Positions 39,856-53,209 are shown, numbered from the stretch's first letter. The stretch is DNA of 64,000 bases from Azoarcus sp. PA01 (GCA_001274695.2 LARU01000002.1:1984001-2048000), one strand, 5' to 3'. Numbers and translations: made by a program. Notes: a model not told the origin generated them from the letters alone.

Positions 39856-40121
39856 CCGAGCAAGTCGAAAAAGTCAGGCGCGCGCTTGTCGGACGGGTGG
39901 TCAGCGACAAGATGCAGAACACGGTGACCGTTCTCGTCGAGCGCCGCGTGAAGCACGAGCTCTACGGCAAGGTGATCACGCGGTCCGCGAAATACCACGC
40001 GCATGTAGAAGACGGCGGCGCTGCGGCGGGCGATCTGGTCGAGATCGAGGAATGCCGTCCGATTTCAAAGACCAAGTCGTGGCGTGTGGCGAAGGTGCTC
40101 GAGAAGGCTCGGGTCATCTGA
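39852..40121 (+). CDS. rpsQ: 30S ribosomal protein S17
   Basis: 89 residues (E. coli 84). Core: [29 protein letters not shown] and [23 protein letters not shown]. It is the last gene of the S10 operon; a 142-base gap with a terminator/promoter element follows. Confidence 0.98.
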   Translation: MTEQVEKVRRALVGRVVSDKMQNTVTVLVERRVKHELYGKVITRSAKYHAHVEDGGAAAGDLVEIEECRPISKTKSWRVAKVLEKARVI

Positions 40122-40140
40122 CGGTAAGGTAGGTCTTCGG

Positions 40141-40178
40141 ACAGCTTGGCAATACAACGCCAAGCTGTTATAGTTTTT
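40141..40178 (+). promoter_or_regulatory. S10 operon terminator with embedded spc promoter
   Basis: A perfect 10-bp hairpin, ACAGCTTGGC (40141-40150) with GCCAAGCTGT (40159-40168), is followed by TATAGTTTTT. The same bases contain a promoter: TTGGCA at 40146-40151, a 17-base spacer, and TATAGT at 40169-40174. Transcription would start near 40181, 83 bases before rplN. The position equals the S10/spc operon border of E. coli. Confidence 0.7.
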
Positions 40179-40263
40179 ATCTTTGCTTTTCGCTCTTCGG
40201 GGCTTTCTACCCGTACGGGTTCCAAGACTGACCGCTGTAGCGGGGCAAGTTGGAGATAAATTC

Positions 40264-40632
40264 ATGATTCAAATGCAGTCCAGGCTGGACGTCGCCGACA
40301 ATACCGGCGCGCGCTCAGTGATGTGCATCAAGGTCCTTGGTGGTTCCAAGCGCCGCTACGCGAGTATCGGCGACATCATCAAGGTCACCATCAAGGATGC
40401 CGCGCCGCGCGGGCGCGTGAAAAAAGGCGACATCTACAGCGCCGTCGTCGTGCGTACCGCAAAGGGCGTGCGTCGTCCCGACGGTTCGCTCGTCAAGTTC
40501 GATGGCAATGCGGCAGTGCTGCTCAACAACAAGCTCGAGCCGATCGGCACGCGCATCTTCGGGCCGGTGACGCGCGAGCTGCGCACCGAGCGGTTCATGA
40601 AGATTGTTTCGCTCGCGCCTGAAGTGCTCTAA
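40264..40632 (+). CDS. rplN: 50S ribosomal protein L14
   Basis: 122 residues (E. coli 123). It starts [37 protein letters not shown]. The ATG at 40264 follows ttggagataa; an in-frame upstream ATG at 40183 lies in the leader and is not family-like. First gene of the spc operon. Confidence 0.99.
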   Translation: MIQMQSRLDVADNTGARSVMCIKVLGGSKRRYASIGDIIKVTIKDAAPRGRVKKGDIYSAVVVRTAKGVRRPDGSLVKFDGNAAVLLNNKLEPIGTRIFGPVTRELRTERFMKIVSLAPEVL

Positions 40633-40644
40633 GGAGGGCGTGAG

Positions 40645-40962
40645 ATGAACAAGATCCGCAAGGGTGATGAAGTGGTGGTTCTGACCGGCAAGGATCGCGG
40701 TCGTCGCGGTGTCGTGTTGAGTCGCGTCGATGACGAGCGGCTGGTCGTCGAAGGCGTGAATCGGGTCAAGAAGCACGTGCGTCCGAACCCGCTCAAGGGT
40801 GAAGTGGGCGGCATCGTCGAGAAAGAGATGCCTCTGCATATTTCCAACGTCGCATTGTTCAATCCCGCGGCCCAGAAGGGCGATCGCGTGGGAATCCGGG
40901 TGCTTGAAGATGGGCGCAAGGTGCGCTTCTTCAAGTCGAATGGCGAACTGGTGGACGCGTAA
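40645..40962 (+). CDS. rplX: 50S ribosomal protein L24
   Basis: 105 residues (E. coli 104). It is an assembly initiator with a KOW motif ([21 protein letters not shown]). It starts 12 bases after rplN with aaggaggg upstream. Confidence 0.99.
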   Translation: MNKIRKGDEVVVLTGKDRGRRGVVLSRVDDERLVVEGVNRVKKHVRPNPLKGEVGGIVEKEMPLHISNVALFNPAAQKGDRVGIRVLEDGRKVRFFKSNGELVDA

Positions 40963-40971
40963 GGAGTGGCA

Positions 40972-41511
40972 ATGGCGCGCTTGCAGGAATTCTACAAAGA
41001 AACGGTGGCTCCGGAGCTGCTCAAGCAGTTCGGCTACAAGTCCGTGATGGAAGTGCCGCGCATCACCAAGATCACCCTGAACATGGGTGTCGGTGAGGCT
41101 GTCGGCGACAAGAAGATTCTCGAACACGCGGTCGGCGACATGGTCAAGATCGCCGGACAGAAGCCGGTGGTGACGAAAGCTCGCAAATCGATTGCAGGGT
41201 TCAAGATTCGCGACGGTTACCCGATCGGCTGCATGGTGACGTTGCGTGGCGCGAAGATGTTCGAGTTCCTCGATCGCCTGGTCACGGTGGCGATGCCGCG
41301 GATTCGCGACTTTCGCGGCATCGGCGGCAAGGGTTTCGACGGTCGTGGCAACTACAACCTCGGCGTCAAGGAACAGATCATTTTCCCCGAAATCGAGTAC
41401 GACAAGATCGATGCCCTTCGGGGGATGAACATCAGCATCACGACGACCGCCAAGAGCGATCAGGAAGCTCGGGCCCTGCTCGTCGCGTTCAAGTTCCCGT
41501 TCAAGAATTGA
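40972..41511 (+). CDS. rplE: 50S ribosomal protein L5
   Basis: 179 residues, as in E. coli. It binds 5S rRNA. The start [30 protein letters not shown] is standard; the ATG at 40972 is preceded by aaggag, so the in-frame GTG at 40966 is not used. Conserved: [17 protein letters not shown]. Confidence 0.98.
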   Translation: MARLQEFYKETVAPELLKQFGYKSVMEVPRITKITLNMGVGEAVGDKKILEHAVGDMVKIAGQKPVVTKARKSIAGFKIRDGYPIGCMVTLRGAKMFEFLDRLVTVAMPRIRDFRGIGGKGFDGRGNYNLGVKEQIIFPEIEYDKIDALRGMNISITTTAKSDQEARALLVAFKFPFKN

Positions 41512-41518
41512 GGAAGTT

Positions 41519-41824
41519 ATGGCGAAACTGTCCCTGATCAATCGAGAAGAGAAGCGCCGCAAGACGGTCGAGAAATTCGCCGCCAAGCGCACCGCGCTGA
41601 TCGCTCAGATCAACGATTTCAAGCTGCCGGAAGAGGAGCGCATGGCCGCTCGTCTGAAGCTGCAGCAGTTGCCGCGCAATGCAAGTCCGGTTCGGGAGCG
41701 TAATCGCTGTGCCTTGACCGGGCGTCCGCGCGGTGTGTTCCGCAAGTTCGGATTGTGCCGTAACAAGCTGCGCGACCTGGCGTTCCGCGGCGAGGTGCCC
41801 GGCATGACCAAGGCGAGCTGGTAA
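41519..41824 (+). CDS. rpsN: 30S ribosomal protein S14 (long, zinc-free form)
   Basis: 101 residues, the long C-minus form without the four-Cys zinc site (E. coli 101). C-terminal [33 protein letters not shown] is standard. It starts seven bases after rplE. Confidence 0.99.
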   Translation: MAKLSLINREEKRRKTVEKFAAKRTALIAQINDFKLPEEERMAARLKLQQLPRNASPVRERNRCALTGRPRGVFRKFGLCRNKLRDLAFRGEVPGMTKASW

Positions 41825-41836
41825 GGAGATTATCGT

Positions 41837-42232
41837 ATGAGTATGTCCGATCCTATCGCCGACATGCTGACCCGTATCCGTAACGGTCAGCAGGCTCAGA
41901 AAGTGAGCGTGTCGATGCCTTGCTCGAAGCTGAAGGTCGCGATCGCGAAAGTCCTGCAGGACGAAGGCTATATCGACGGCTATTCCATTCGCGAAGCGGG
42001 CGGCAAGCCGGAACTCGATGTTTCCCTCAAGTACTACGCCGGCCGTCCGGTCATCGAGCGGATCGAGCGCGTCAGCCGCCCCGGTCTGCGCGTGTACAAG
42101 GGCAGCGGCGATCTTCCCCGTGTCATGAACGGGCTGGGAGTCGCGATCGTGTCGACGCCTCGCGGCGTCATGACGGACCGTGCGGCGCGAGCCGGTCGGG
42201 TCGGCGGCGAAGTCATTTGTTACGTCGCATAA
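41837..42232 (+). CDS. rpsH: 30S ribosomal protein S8
   Basis: 131 residues (E. coli 130). It starts [18 protein letters not shown], as E. coli S8 starts MSMQDP. In E. coli S8 represses the spc operon by binding the rplE region of the mRNA. It ends [10 protein letters not shown]. Confidence 0.99.
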   Translation: MSMSDPIADMLTRIRNGQQAQKVSVSMPCSKLKVAIAKVLQDEGYIDGYSIREAGGKPELDVSLKYYAGRPVIERIERVSRPGLRVYKGSGDLPRVMNGLGVAIVSTPRGVMTDRAARAGRVGGEVICYVA

Positions 42233-42241
42233 GGGGGGATC

Positions 42242-42775
42242 ATGTCTCGTGTAGCTAAGAATCCGGTGGCAATCCCCCAGGGCGTCGAGATCACGATCGG
42301 AGCCGATGAAGTTTCCGTCAAGGGGCCGCTGGGCGCCATGAAACAGTACATCGGCAACGCAGTGACGCTCGAGCGCGACGGTGATGCGGTGGTGTGCAAG
42401 GCGCGCGAAGGTGTCGCAAACGGCCGGGCGATGTCCGGCACGGTGCGCGCCCTCGTCAACAACATGGTTACCGGTGTGACGAAAGGCTTCGAGCGCAAGC
42501 TCACGCTGGTCGGCGTCGGTTATCGCGCCCAGGCGCAGGGCGACAAGCTCAATCTGACGCTCGGCTTCTCCCACCCGGTGGTGCATCAGATGCCGGCCGG
42601 CGTGAAAGTGGAAACTCCGACTCAGACCGAGATCGTCCTCAAGGGCATCGACAAGCAGCAAGTCGGTCAGGTCGCAGCCGAGGTGCGTGCATACCGCGAA
42701 CCCGAGCCGTACAAGGGCAAGGGCGTCCGTTATTCGGACGAAGTGGTTGTGCTTAAGGAAACCAAGAAGAAGTAA
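42242..42775 (+). CDS. rplF: 50S ribosomal protein L6
   Basis: 177 residues, the same as E. coli. It starts [19 protein letters not shown] and has the conserved [29 protein letters not shown] end. It binds near the sarcin-ricin loop. Confidence 0.99.
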   Translation: MSRVAKNPVAIPQGVEITIGADEVSVKGPLGAMKQYIGNAVTLERDGDAVVCKAREGVANGRAMSGTVRALVNNMVTGVTKGFERKLTLVGVGYRAQAQGDKLNLTLGFSHPVVHQMPAGVKVETPTQTEIVLKGIDKQQVGQVAAEVRAYREPEPYKGKGVRYSDEVVVLKETKKK

Positions 42776-42787
42776 GGGCGGTTCGTC

Positions 42788-43141
42788 ATGAACAAGAAAG
42801 AAGTTCGTCTGCGTCGTGCTCGTAAAACCCGAGCCAAAATCGCGGAGCTGAAGTCGGTGCGCCTAACCGTGTTCCGTACCAACTCCCATATCTACGCCCA
42901 AGTCATCGACGGTAGCGGTTCGCGGGTGTTGGCGGCGGCGTCGACCGTCGAAGCCGACGTGCGCTCGCAACTGCCGAACGGCGGCAACAAGCAGGCCGCG
43001 CAGGTTGTCGGCAAGCTCATCGCCGAGCGGGCGAAGGCCGCCGGGATCGAAGCGGTGGCGTTCGACCGTGCCGGCTTCCAGTATCACGGTCGCGTCAAGG
43101 CGCTGGCCGAGGCCGCCCGCGAAGGCGGACTCAAGTTCTAA
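42788..43141 (+). CDS. rplR: 50S ribosomal protein L18
   Basis: 117 residues, as in E. coli. It binds 5S rRNA with L5. Text: [35 protein letters not shown] and [25 protein letters not shown]. Confidence 0.99.
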   Translation: MNKKEVRLRRARKTRAKIAELKSVRLTVFRTNSHIYAQVIDGSGSRVLAAASTVEADVRSQLPNGGNKQAAQVVGKLIAERAKAAGIEAVAFDRAGFQYHGRVKALAEAAREGGLKF

Positions 43142-43153
43142 GCGAGGTTTCGA

Positions 43154-43678
43154 ATGGCTAAGCAACAAAGCAAGCGACCGCAAGCGGCGGATGAGCGCGA
43201 CGACGGCCTGCGGGAGAAAATGGTTGCGATCAATCGCGTGACCAAGGTCGTCAAGGGCGGCCGCATCCTCGGTTTTGCGGCGCTTACGGTCGTCGGTGAC
43301 GGCGACGGCGGCGTCGGAATGGGCAAGGGCAAGTCGCGCGAAGTGCCGGTGGCGGTGCAGAAGGCGATGGACGAAGCGCGTCGCAAGCTCAAGAAGATTT
43401 CGCTCAAGAACGGCACGTTGCAGCACTCGGTCGTCGGCAAGCACGGCGCGGCCTCCGTGCTGATGCAGCCGGCGCCGAGCGGCACCGGCATCATCGCGGG
43501 CGGCCCGATGCGCGCGGTGTTCGAAGTGATGGGCGTCACCGACGTGACCTGCAAGTGCCTCGGCTCCGCCAATCCTTACAACGTCGTGCGTGCGACGCTC
43601 AACGGTCTGCTGGCGATCAATACGCCGGCCGAGATCGCTGCCAAGCGTGGCAAGTCGGTCGAAGAGATCCTGGGGTAA
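43154..43678 (+). CDS. rpsE: 30S ribosomal protein S5
   Basis: 174 residues (E. coli 167). The conserved fidelity region [39 protein letters not shown] is intact, with no spectinomycin-resistance-type change evident in the VVKGGR loop. There is a short Gln/Lys/Arg-rich N-terminus ([18 protein letters not shown]). Confidence 0.99.
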   Translation: MAKQQSKRPQAADERDDGLREKMVAINRVTKVVKGGRILGFAALTVVGDGDGGVGMGKGKSREVPVAVQKAMDEARRKLKKISLKNGTLQHSVVGKHGAASVLMQPAPSGTGIIAGGPMRAVFEVMGVTDVTCKCLGSANPYNVVRATLNGLLAINTPAEIAAKRGKSVEEILG

Positions 43679-43681
43679 GCG

Positions 43682-43864
43682 ATGTCCGAGAAAACGATCA
43701 AGGTCACGCTCGTGAAGAGCGTGATCGGCACCAAGCAGTCGCACCGTGCAACCGTCCGCGGTCTCGGCCTGCGACGCATGAACCACTGTGTCGAACTGCA
43801 GGACACGCCTGAAGTTCGCGGCATGGTGAACAAGGTGTCGTATCTGCTGAAGTGTGAGGGTTGA
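43682..43864 (+). CDS. rpmD: 50S ribosomal protein L30
   Basis: 60 residues (E. coli 59). Text: [36 protein letters not shown]. It starts three bases after rpsE and ends one base before rplO. Confidence 0.99.
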   Translation: MSEKTIKVTLVKSVIGTKQSHRATVRGLGLRRMNHCVELQDTPEVRGMVNKVSYLLKCEG

Positions 43865-43865
43865 T

Positions 43866-44303
43866 ATGCGACTCAATACGATAAAGCCCGGCGCCGGTTC
43901 GAAATCGGCGGCGAAGCGCGTCGGCCGCGGCATCGGCAGCGGCCTGGGCAAGACCTGCGGACGCGGCCACAAGGGGCAGAAGTCCCGCGCCGGCGGCTTC
44001 CACAAAGTCGGTTTCGAAGGCGGTCAGATGCCGCTGCAGCGCCGGCTTCCGAAGCGTGGCTTCGTGTCGCTGACGGCCGCGCGCAAAGTCGAAGTGCGCC
44101 TGTCGGAACTCGACAAGCTGCCCGTCGACGACATCGATCTGCTGGTGCTGATGCAGGCCGGTATTGTTCCGGGCGATGCGCTGTCCGCAAAAGTCGTGCT
44201 GTCGGGGACGATCGGACGCAAGATCACGCTGCGCGGCATCGGCGCGACCAAAGGCGCGCTGGCGGCGATCGAAGCTGCCGGCGGGTCGGTGGCGACCGCC
44301 TAA
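43866..44303 (+). CDS. rplO: 50S ribosomal protein L15
   Basis: 145 residues (E. coli 144). It starts [41 protein letters not shown]. The start at 43866 is chosen over an in-frame ATG at 43854 inside rpmD because the L15 start is exact here; the Shine-Dalgarno (tgaggg) lies in the rpmD end. Confidence 0.98.
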   Translation: MRLNTIKPGAGSKSAAKRVGRGIGSGLGKTCGRGHKGQKSRAGGFHKVGFEGGQMPLQRRLPKRGFVSLTAARKVEVRLSELDKLPVDDIDLLVLMQAGIVPGDALSAKVVLSGTIGRKITLRGIGATKGALAAIEAAGGSVATA

Positions 44304-44319
44304 ACCAAGGGAAAGCGAA

Positions 44320-45645
44320 GTGGCCAATCCTGCTGCCACGCTGGGGGCGTCCGGGCGTTTCGGGGATCTGAAACGCCGTGTCCTGTTCCTGCTCGGTGCA
44401 CTCCTCGTGTACCGGCTCGGCGCGCACATCCCCGTTCCCGGCATCGATCCGGCGCGACTGTCCGAGCTTTTCCAGTCGCAGGCGGGCGGGATCCTCGGCG
44501 TGTTCAACCTGTTTTCCGGCGGGGCGCTGTCGCGGTTCACGATTTTCGCGCTCGGCATCATGCCGTACATCTCGGCGTCGATCATCATGCAGCTGATGAC
44601 GGTCGCGGTGCCGCAGCTCGAGGCGCTGAAGAAAGAGGGCGAGGCAGGGCGGCGCAAGATCACGCAATACACGCGCTACGGCACGGTTGCGCTGTCCCTC
44701 GCGCAGTCGCTGGGCATTGCGATCGCGCTCGAGAGCCAGCCCGGGCTGGTACTCGATCCGGGGCTCATGTTCCGTTTCGTGACCGTCGCGACGCTGGTTA
44801 CGGGCACGATGTTCCTGATGTGGCTGGGCGAGCAGATCACCGAGCGTGGCATCGGCAACGGCATTTCGCTGATCATTTTCGCCGGTATCGCAGCAGGTTT
44901 GCCGAGCGCCATCGGCGGGCTGTTCGAACTGGTGCGCACCGGCGCGATGCATCCTTTCACGGCATTGCTGATCTGTGTGCTCGTAGTGCTGGTGACCGGC
45001 TTCGTCGTGTTCGTCGAACGCGGTCAGCGCAAGATCCTGGTGAATTACGCAAAGCGCCAGGTCGGGAACAAGATCTATGGCGGGCAGAGTTCGCATTTGC
45101 CGCTGAAGCTCAACATGGCAGGGGTGATCCCGCCGATTTTTGCTTCGAGCATCATCCTGTTTCCGGCGACGCTGGGGCAATGGTTCGGCGCCAGCGAAGG
45201 CATGACCTGGCTTCGTGATATCTCCTCGACGCTCGCGCCGGGGCAGCCGATCTACGTCATGCTTTATGCAGCGGCGATCATGTTTTTCTGCTTCTTCTAC
45301 ACGGCGCTGGTGTTCAATGCCCGGGAGACGGCAGACAACCTGAAGAAGAGCGGTGCATTCGTTCCCGGGATTCGGCCCGGCGACCAGACTTCGCGTTATA
45401 TCGACAAGATCCTTACGCGGCTGACCCTCGTGGGTGCAGTGTACATCACTCTGGTGTGCCTGCTGCCCGAGTTCCTGATCCTTCGCTGGAACGTTCCGTT
45501 CTACTTCGGCGGGACCTCGTTGCTGATCATCGTCGTCGTGACGATGGATTTCATGACGCAGGTACAGGCTTACGTGATGTCCCATCAATATGAGAGTTTG
45601 CTGAAGAAGGCGAACTTCAAGGGTGCGGGGCTTCCCACCCGGTAA
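44320..45645 (+). CDS. secY: Preprotein translocase subunit SecY
   Basis: 441 residues (E. coli 443) from a GTG start with gggaaag upstream. It has ten membrane segments, forming the protein-conducting channel with SecE and SecG. Conserved text: [13 protein letters not shown], the plug region [37 protein letters not shown], and the C-terminal [16 protein letters not shown]. The frame is open upstream to 44164 through rplO, but that extension is not family-like. The broken infA copy follows. Confidence 0.97.
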   Translation: MANPAATLGASGRFGDLKRRVLFLLGALLVYRLGAHIPVPGIDPARLSELFQSQAGGILGVFNLFSGGALSRFTIFALGIMPYISASIIMQLMTVAVPQLEALKKEGEAGRRKITQYTRYGTVALSLAQSLGIAIALESQPGLVLDPGLMFRFVTVATLVTGTMFLMWLGEQITERGIGNGISLIIFAGIAAGLPSAIGGLFELVRTGAMHPFTALLICVLVVLVTGFVVFVERGQRKILVNYAKRQVGNKIYGGQSSHLPLKLNMAGVIPPIFASSIILFPATLGQWFGASEGMTWLRDISSTLAPGQPIYVMLYAAAIMFFCFFYTALVFNARETADNLKKSGAFVPGIRPGDQTSRYIDKILTRLTLVGAVYITLVCLLPEFLILRWNVPFYFGGTSLLIIVVVTMDFMTQVQAYVMSHQYESLLKKANFKGAGLPTR

Positions 45646-45648
45646 CTC

Positions 45649-45863
45649 ATGCGAGGGGCGTAATCGAGATGCAGGGCGAGGTGCCCGAGAATCTGCCCGG
45701 CCCACTGTTCCGCGTTCGGATCGAGAACGGACGGGCGATTCTCGGATACATCTAGGGAAGAAGGTGGAGGCGCTGCCTCCGCGTTCTTCCCGGCGACAAG
45801 GTCACTGTGCAACTGACGCCCTACGACCTGACGAAGGCCCGGATCGTTTTCCGGACCAGGTAA
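45649..45863 (+). pseudogene. infA: Broken infA (translation initiation factor IF-1) with in-frame amber codon
   Basis: From the ATG at 45669 the reading is MQGEVPENLPGPLFRVRIEN, then GRAILGYI, then TAG (45753-45755), then [10 protein letters not shown] and [20 protein letters not shown], then VFRTR and TAA at 45861. The 64 codons align without gaps to IF-1 from Met9 to the end; the amber codon takes the place of Ser37. The eight N-terminal residues are also damaged: an ATG at 45649 is out of frame (apparent 4-base net deletion), although GTAATCGAG (Val-Ile-Glu) just before Met9 is preserved. Position between secY and rpmJ is the normal one for infA. A functional copy is expected elsewhere. 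A sequencing error for the amber codon cannot be excluded. Confidence 0.88.
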
Positions 45864-45884
45864 TCAAGAAACTGGAGTAACAAA

Positions 45885-45998
45885 ATGAGAGTTCAGGCTT
45901 CGGTAAAGCGGCTTTGCCGCAACTGCAAAATCGTTCGTCGTAAAGGCGTGGTTCGCGTGATCTGCACCGACCCGCGTCACAAGCAGCGCCAGGGTTGA
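45885..45998 (+). CDS. rpmJ: 50S ribosomal protein L36
   Basis: A 37-residue protein ([20 protein letters not shown], then [17 protein letters not shown]). The zinc-binding residues Cys11, Cys14, Cys27 and His32 are all present, so this is the zinc-containing (C+) form. It follows the infA remnant by 21 bases, with ctggag upstream, and precedes rpsM by 53 bases. Confidence 0.98.
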   Translation: MRVQASVKRLCRNCKIVRRKGVVRVICTDPRHKQRQG

Positions 45999-46051
45999 TT
46001 CTCTAGCGCTCACGTATTATTATTTAATGTTTCGCTTTTTGGGGTAATCGA

Positions 46052-46414
46052 ATGGCCCGTATTGCTGGGGTAAACATTCCCAACCACAAGCATGCCGAGA
46101 TCGCGCTGACCGCCATCTATGGAATTGGCCGTTCGCGTGCTCAGAAGATTTGCGATGCTGCCAACGTCGTGCGTTCCGTCAAGATGAAGGATCTCACCGA
46201 GTCCGACATGGAACGGTTGCGTGACGAAGTGGCGAAATTCATTGTCGAGGGTGATCTTCGTCGCGAGACGACGATGAACATCAAGCGACTGATGGATCTT
46301 GGTTGCTATCGTGGTGTTCGTCATCGTCGCGGTCTGCCGCTTCGTGGCCAGCGCACCCGCACCAATGCGCGTACCCGGAAAGGGCCGCGCAAGGCAATCG
46401 CCGGCAAGAAGTGA
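46052..46414 (+). CDS. rpsM: 30S ribosomal protein S13
   Basis: 120 residues (E. coli 118). It starts [33 protein letters not shown] and has the C-terminal [23 protein letters not shown], which reaches toward the P-site tRNA. First gene of the alpha operon segment; an AT-rich 53-base gap precedes it. Confidence 0.99.
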   Translation: MARIAGVNIPNHKHAEIALTAIYGIGRSRAQKICDAANVVRSVKMKDLTESDMERLRDEVAKFIVEGDLRRETTMNIKRLMDLGCYRGVRHRRGLPLRGQRTRTNARTRKGPRKAIAGKK

Positions 46415-46426
46415 CAGGAATAGAAA

Positions 46427-46816
46427 ATGGCTAAAACTGCTGCGAAAGTTCGCAAGAAGGTCAAGAAGAACGTCGCCGAGGGTATCGCCCACGTGCACGC
46501 GAGCTTCAACAACACGATCATCACTATCACCGACCGTCAGGGCAATGCGCTGTCCTGGGCGACCTCGGGTGGTGCCGGCTTCAAGGGCTCGCGGAAGAGC
46601 ACGCCGTTTGCCGCCCAGGTCGCGGCCGAAGCTGCCGGCAAAGCTGCCCAGGAATGTGGCGTCAAGAACCTGGAAGTTCGCATCAAGGGCCCCGGCCCCG
46701 GGCGCGAATCTGCTGTCCGCGCGCTCAATGCGCTGGGCATGAAGATCTCCAGCATTACCGACATCACGCCGATCCCGCATAACGGCTGCCGTCCGCCGAA
46801 AAAGCGCCGCATCTGA
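46427..46816 (+). CDS. rpsK: 30S ribosomal protein S11
   Basis: 129 residues, as in E. coli. Text: [46 protein letters not shown] and [20 protein letters not shown]. It is part of the 30S platform. Spaced 12 bases from rpsM. Confidence 0.99.
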   Translation: MAKTAAKVRKKVKKNVAEGIAHVHASFNNTIITITDRQGNALSWATSGGAGFKGSRKSTPFAAQVAAEAAGKAAQECGVKNLEVRIKGPGPGRESAVRALNALGMKISSITDITPIPHNGCRPPKKRRI

Positions 46817-46829
46817 CAAGGAGTTTAAC

Positions 46830-47459
46830 GTGGCTCGTAATCTGGATCCCAAGTGCCGTCAGTGCCGCCGCGAGGGCGAAAAGCTGTTTCTGAAGGCCGA
46901 GAAGTGCTTCACCGATAAATGTGCCATCGAGCGCCGCGCGTATGCGCCCGGCCAGCATGGCCAGCGTTCCGGTCAACGGATGTCCGGCTACGGCGTGCAG
47001 TTGCGCGAAAAGCAGAAGATCCGTCGCCTGTACGGCGTGCTCGAAGCGCAGTTCCGCAAAGTCTATGCCGAGGCCGAGCGCCGTCGCGGCCAGACCGGCG
47101 AGAACCTGCTGCAGCTGCTCGAAGGGCGCCTCGACTCGGTCGTCTATCGCATGGGTTTTGGCGGTTCGCGTGCCGAATCGCGTCAGCTGGTGCGGCACAA
47201 CGGCATCCTCGTCAATGGCAAGCGGGTGAATATCCCGTCGTATGTCGTTCGCCCGGGCGAAGTCGTCGAGCTCACCGAAGCGTCGCGCGGTCAGCTGCGC
47301 GTCAAGGCCGCGCTCGAAGCAGCTGCTTCCCGTGGTTTCCCGGAATGGCTGGACGTCGACGCGAAGGCTGGCAAGGGCACCTTCAAGGCATATCCGCAGC
47401 GCGCTGAACTGCCGCCGACGATCAATGAAGGCCTGGTCGTCGAACTGTATTCCCGCTAA
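46830..47459 (+). CDS. rpsD: 30S ribosomal protein S4
   Basis: 209 residues (E. coli 206), GTG start with caaggag upstream. The N-terminal Cys cluster ([28 protein letters not shown]) and the S4 RNA-binding domain ([38 protein letters not shown]) are present. S4 represses the alpha operon in E. coli. Confidence 0.99.
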   Translation: MARNLDPKCRQCRREGEKLFLKAEKCFTDKCAIERRAYAPGQHGQRSGQRMSGYGVQLREKQKIRRLYGVLEAQFRKVYAEAERRRGQTGENLLQLLEGRLDSVVYRMGFGGSRAESRQLVRHNGILVNGKRVNIPSYVVRPGEVVELTEASRGQLRVKAALEAAASRGFPEWLDVDAKAGKGTFKAYPQRAELPPTINEGLVVELYSR

Positions 47460-47498
47460 CGGGTTCGCCTGAAGAATCAAAGATCCGAGGAACTGCTG

Positions 47499-48479
47499 AT
47501 GCAAAGCAATTCGCTGCTGAAACCCCGCATCATCGACGTCCAGAGTGTGTCGCCGGTCCAGGCCCGCGTCACGATGGAGCCGTTCGAACGCGGTTTCGGC
47601 CATACCCTGGGGAACGCGCTGCGGCGCATTCTCCTGTCCTCGTTGCCGGGCTATGCGCCGACCGAAGTGTCCATCGAAGGCGTGCTGCATGAGTATTCCA
47701 CTCTTGACGGCGTGCGCGAGGATATCGTCGATCTGCTGTTGAACCTCAAGGGCGTGGTGCTCAAGCTCCATAGCCGCAGCGAGGCGACGCTGCGCCTGGC
47801 GAAGTCGGGCGATGGGGTGGTCACGGCGCGCGACATCGAGGTTGGGCACGACGTGGAAATCATCAACCCGGATCATGTGATTGCGCACCTCGCGCCGGGC
47901 GGAAAGCTCGACATGCAGATCAAGGTCGAGGAAGGCCGCGGTTACGTGCCGGGCAACGTCCGTCCGGCTGCGGGCGACACCAAGACCATCGGCCGCGTCG
48001 TGCTCGACGCGTCCTTCAGCCCGGTGCGGCGCGTGAGTTACCTGGTCGAGAGCGCCCGGGTGGAGCAGCGCACCGACCTCGACCGGCTGGTGATCGACAT
48101 CGAAACGAACGGCGCAGTCGACCCCGAGGAGGCCATCCGCTACGCGGCACGCGTTCTCATGGATCAGCTGTCGGTGTTTGCCGATCTCGAAGGCACGGCG
48201 CCGGTCGTCGAGCAGTCCGCGGCGCAGACGATCGACCCGGTGCTGCTGCGCCCGGTGGATGATCTGGAGTTGACGGTTCGGTCGGCCAACTGCCTGAAGG
48301 CGGAGAACATTTACTACATCGGCGACCTGATCCAGCGCACCGAGACGGAGTTGCTGAAGACGCCGAATCTGGGCCGCAAGTCGCTGAACGAAATCAAGGA
48401 AGTGTTGGCCTCCCGCGGGCTGACTCTCGGGATGAAACTGGAAAACTGGCCGCCGGCCGGGCTCGAAAAGCTCGGTTGA
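47499..48479 (+). CDS. rpoA: DNA-directed RNA polymerase alpha subunit
   Basis: 326 residues (E. coli 329). The N-terminal dimerisation domain ([20 protein letters not shown]) and C-terminal domain ([49 protein letters not shown]) that contacts UP elements and activators are intact. It starts 39 bases after rpsD with gaggaa upstream. Confidence 0.99.
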   Translation: MQSNSLLKPRIIDVQSVSPVQARVTMEPFERGFGHTLGNALRRILLSSLPGYAPTEVSIEGVLHEYSTLDGVREDIVDLLLNLKGVVLKLHSRSEATLRLAKSGDGVVTARDIEVGHDVEIINPDHVIAHLAPGGKLDMQIKVEEGRGYVPGNVRPAAGDTKTIGRVVLDASFSPVRRVSYLVESARVEQRTDLDRLVIDIETNGAVDPEEAIRYAARVLMDQLSVFADLEGTAPVVEQSAAQTIDPVLLRPVDDLELTVRSANCLKAENIYYIGDLIQRTETELLKTPNLGRKSLNEIKEVLASRGLTLGMKLENWPPAGLEKLG

Positions 48480-48506
48480 GGCGCGTCAGTGGAGTGAGGA
48501 AGAAAA

Positions 48507-48911
48507 ATGCGTCACCGCAACGGTCTTCGCAAACTTAATCGTACCAGCAGCCACCGCCAGGCGATGTTTCGCAACATGGCCAACGCGCTGCTGCGTCACG
48601 AAGTCATCAAGACGACTCTGCCCAAGGCCAAGGAATTGCGCCGCGTGGTCGAGCCGCTGATCACCCTCGGCAAGAAGCCGAGCCTGTCGAATCGGCGTCT
48701 GGCATTCAACCGGATGCGCGACCGCGAGATGGTGGTCAAACTGTTCGACGTGCTGGGTCCGCGTTTTGCCGAGCGTAACGGCGGCTATCTGCGCATCCTG
48801 AAGTTCGGTTTCCGCGACGGCGACAACGCGCCGATGGCGTTGATCGAGCTGCTCGACCGGCCGGCTGAAGGCGAGGAAGAAGCGAATGTGAGCGAGGCGG
48901 CTGCGGCCTGA
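48507..48911 (+). CDS. rplQ: 50S ribosomal protein L17
   Basis: 134 residues (E. coli 127). It starts [46 protein letters not shown]; the acidic tail [14 protein letters not shown] is slightly longer than usual. Last gene of the alpha operon, ended by a strong terminator. Confidence 0.99.
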   Translation: MRHRNGLRKLNRTSSHRQAMFRNMANALLRHEVIKTTLPKAKELRRVVEPLITLGKKPSLSNRRLAFNRMRDREMVVKLFDVLGPRFAERNGGYLRILKFGFRDGDNAPMALIELLDRPAEGEEEANVSEAAAA

Positions 48912-48939
48912 GTCCGGTCGCGTAACGTTTCGCAGCGGA

Positions 48940-48967
48940 ATGGGCCGGGAAACCGGCCCATTTTTTT
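48940..48967 (+). terminator. Strong intrinsic terminator after rplQ
   Basis: A 9-bp stem, ATGGGCCGG with CCGGCCCAT, GAAA tetraloop, followed by six further T (seven in all). It ends the ~32-kb run of translation and transcription genes. Confidence 0.93.
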
Positions 48968-49121
48968 GGCTCGGCGCCGTTTCGCGGCTCGGCCAGCGGT
49001 CAGCGTTGTCTGACTCCCGGTGCGTCGGGCTGCGAAGGTGTCGCGGTCGGAACCGGATCGGTCGGGAACCGTGCGGCAACGGCTCGTCTCGCGAACGCGG
49101 AAGACAAGACAGGAGAGGGCG

Positions 49122-50141
49122 ATGAGGGTGGTGCTGGTAACCGGCGGAGCGGGATATATCGGCTCCCATACTTGCGTGGAACTGCTGCAGAGCGGCCACG
49201 ACGTCGTGGTCGTCGACAACCTGTGCAACAGCAAGTCCGAGGCGCTCGCGAGGGTCGAGCAGATCGCCGGGCGCAGGCTGGCGGGCTTCCACGAGCTCGA
49301 CATCCGCGAACCCGGCGGTCTGCAAGCCGTTTTCGGCGCTTATCCGGTTGATGCGGTGATCCATTTCGCCGCGCTGAAAGCGGTCGGCGAATCGGTCCGC
49401 GAGCCGCTCGAGTACTACGACAACAACATCGGCGGGACGATCGCGCTGACGCGGGCGATGGCCGAAGCCGGCGTGCGCCGGCTCGTGTTCAGCTCCTCGG
49501 CGACGGTGTATGGCGATCCGCACAGCGTGCCGATCGCGGAAAGCGCCCCTGCGGCGCCGACCAACCCGTACGGCCGGACAAAGTGGATGACCGAGCAGGT
49601 GCTGTCGGACGTCGCCGCGTCCGATCCGCGCTGGCAAGTGGTGTTGCTGCGCTACTTCAATCCGGTTGGCGCGCACCATAGCGGGCGCATCGGGGAAGAT
49701 CCCCATGGAATCCCGAACAACCTGATGCCGTACATCAGCCAGGTTGCGGTGGGACGCCTGCCGCAGCTGCAGGTGTTCGGCGGCGACTACGCGACGCCGG
49801 ACGGGACCGGTGTTCGCGACTACATCCACGTCGTGGATCTCGCGCGCGGCCACGTGCAGGCGGTCGAACGCATCGAAGGGCTGCCCGGTGTGACGTGCCT
49901 GAATCTCGGCACCGGACGCGGATACAGCGTGCTCGACGTCATTCGCAGCTTCGAGGCGGCGTCCGGCCGCCCGGTCCCGTACCGCATCGTCGACCGCCGC
50001 CCTGGCGACATCGCCGCGTGCTGGGCGGATGCCGGCCGGGCGGAAAAAGTGCTGGGCTGGCGGCCGGAGCACGACCTCGATGCGATGTGCCGGGACGCCT
50101 GGCACTGGCAGACGAGCAATCCGGACGGCTATCCGGGCTGA
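49122..50141 (+). CDS. galE: UDP-glucose 4-epimerase
   Basis: 339 residues (E. coli 338), an extended SDR. NAD-binding GGAGYIG (8-14), SSSATVYG with the catalytic Ser, and the YGRTK Tyr/Lys pair are present, followed by VLLRYFNPVGAHHSGRIGEDP. It interconverts UDP-glucose and UDP-galactose for envelope polysaccharides. The ATG at 49122 has ggagag upstream; the frame extends to 49020 without family resemblance. It stands alone after the rplQ terminator and is convergent with uvrA. Confidence 0.97.
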   Translation: MRVVLVTGGAGYIGSHTCVELLQSGHDVVVVDNLCNSKSEALARVEQIAGRRLAGFHELDIREPGGLQAVFGAYPVDAVIHFAALKAVGESVREPLEYYDNNIGGTIALTRAMAEAGVRRLVFSSSATVYGDPHSVPIAESAPAAPTNPYGRTKWMTEQVLSDVAASDPRWQVVLLRYFNPVGAHHSGRIGEDPHGIPNNLMPYISQVAVGRLPQLQVFGGDYATPDGTGVRDYIHVVDLARGHVQAVERIEGLPGVTCLNLGTGRGYSVLDVIRSFEAASGRPVPYRIVDRRPGDIAACWADAGRAEKVLGWRPEHDLDAMCRDAWHWQTSNPDGYPG

Positions 50142-50222
50142 CGACGAAGAGGCGGGGGCGATGCGCAACACGCGCCCTGGTCGCGGCTCCGCACGACCGG
50201 TCGGCGGTGGACACCGGCCCGG

Positions 50223-53093
<2,871 letters not shown>

Positions 53094-53209
53094 GGGGCGG
53101 GGGAATTGCCGGAGGGGGAACGCGCCACTATACGAGAGAACACCGGTCGATCCAAACCGGATGAACCGCGAATGCTAGAATCGCCGCTTTGGTCCGCCGC
53201 GTCTCCCTA

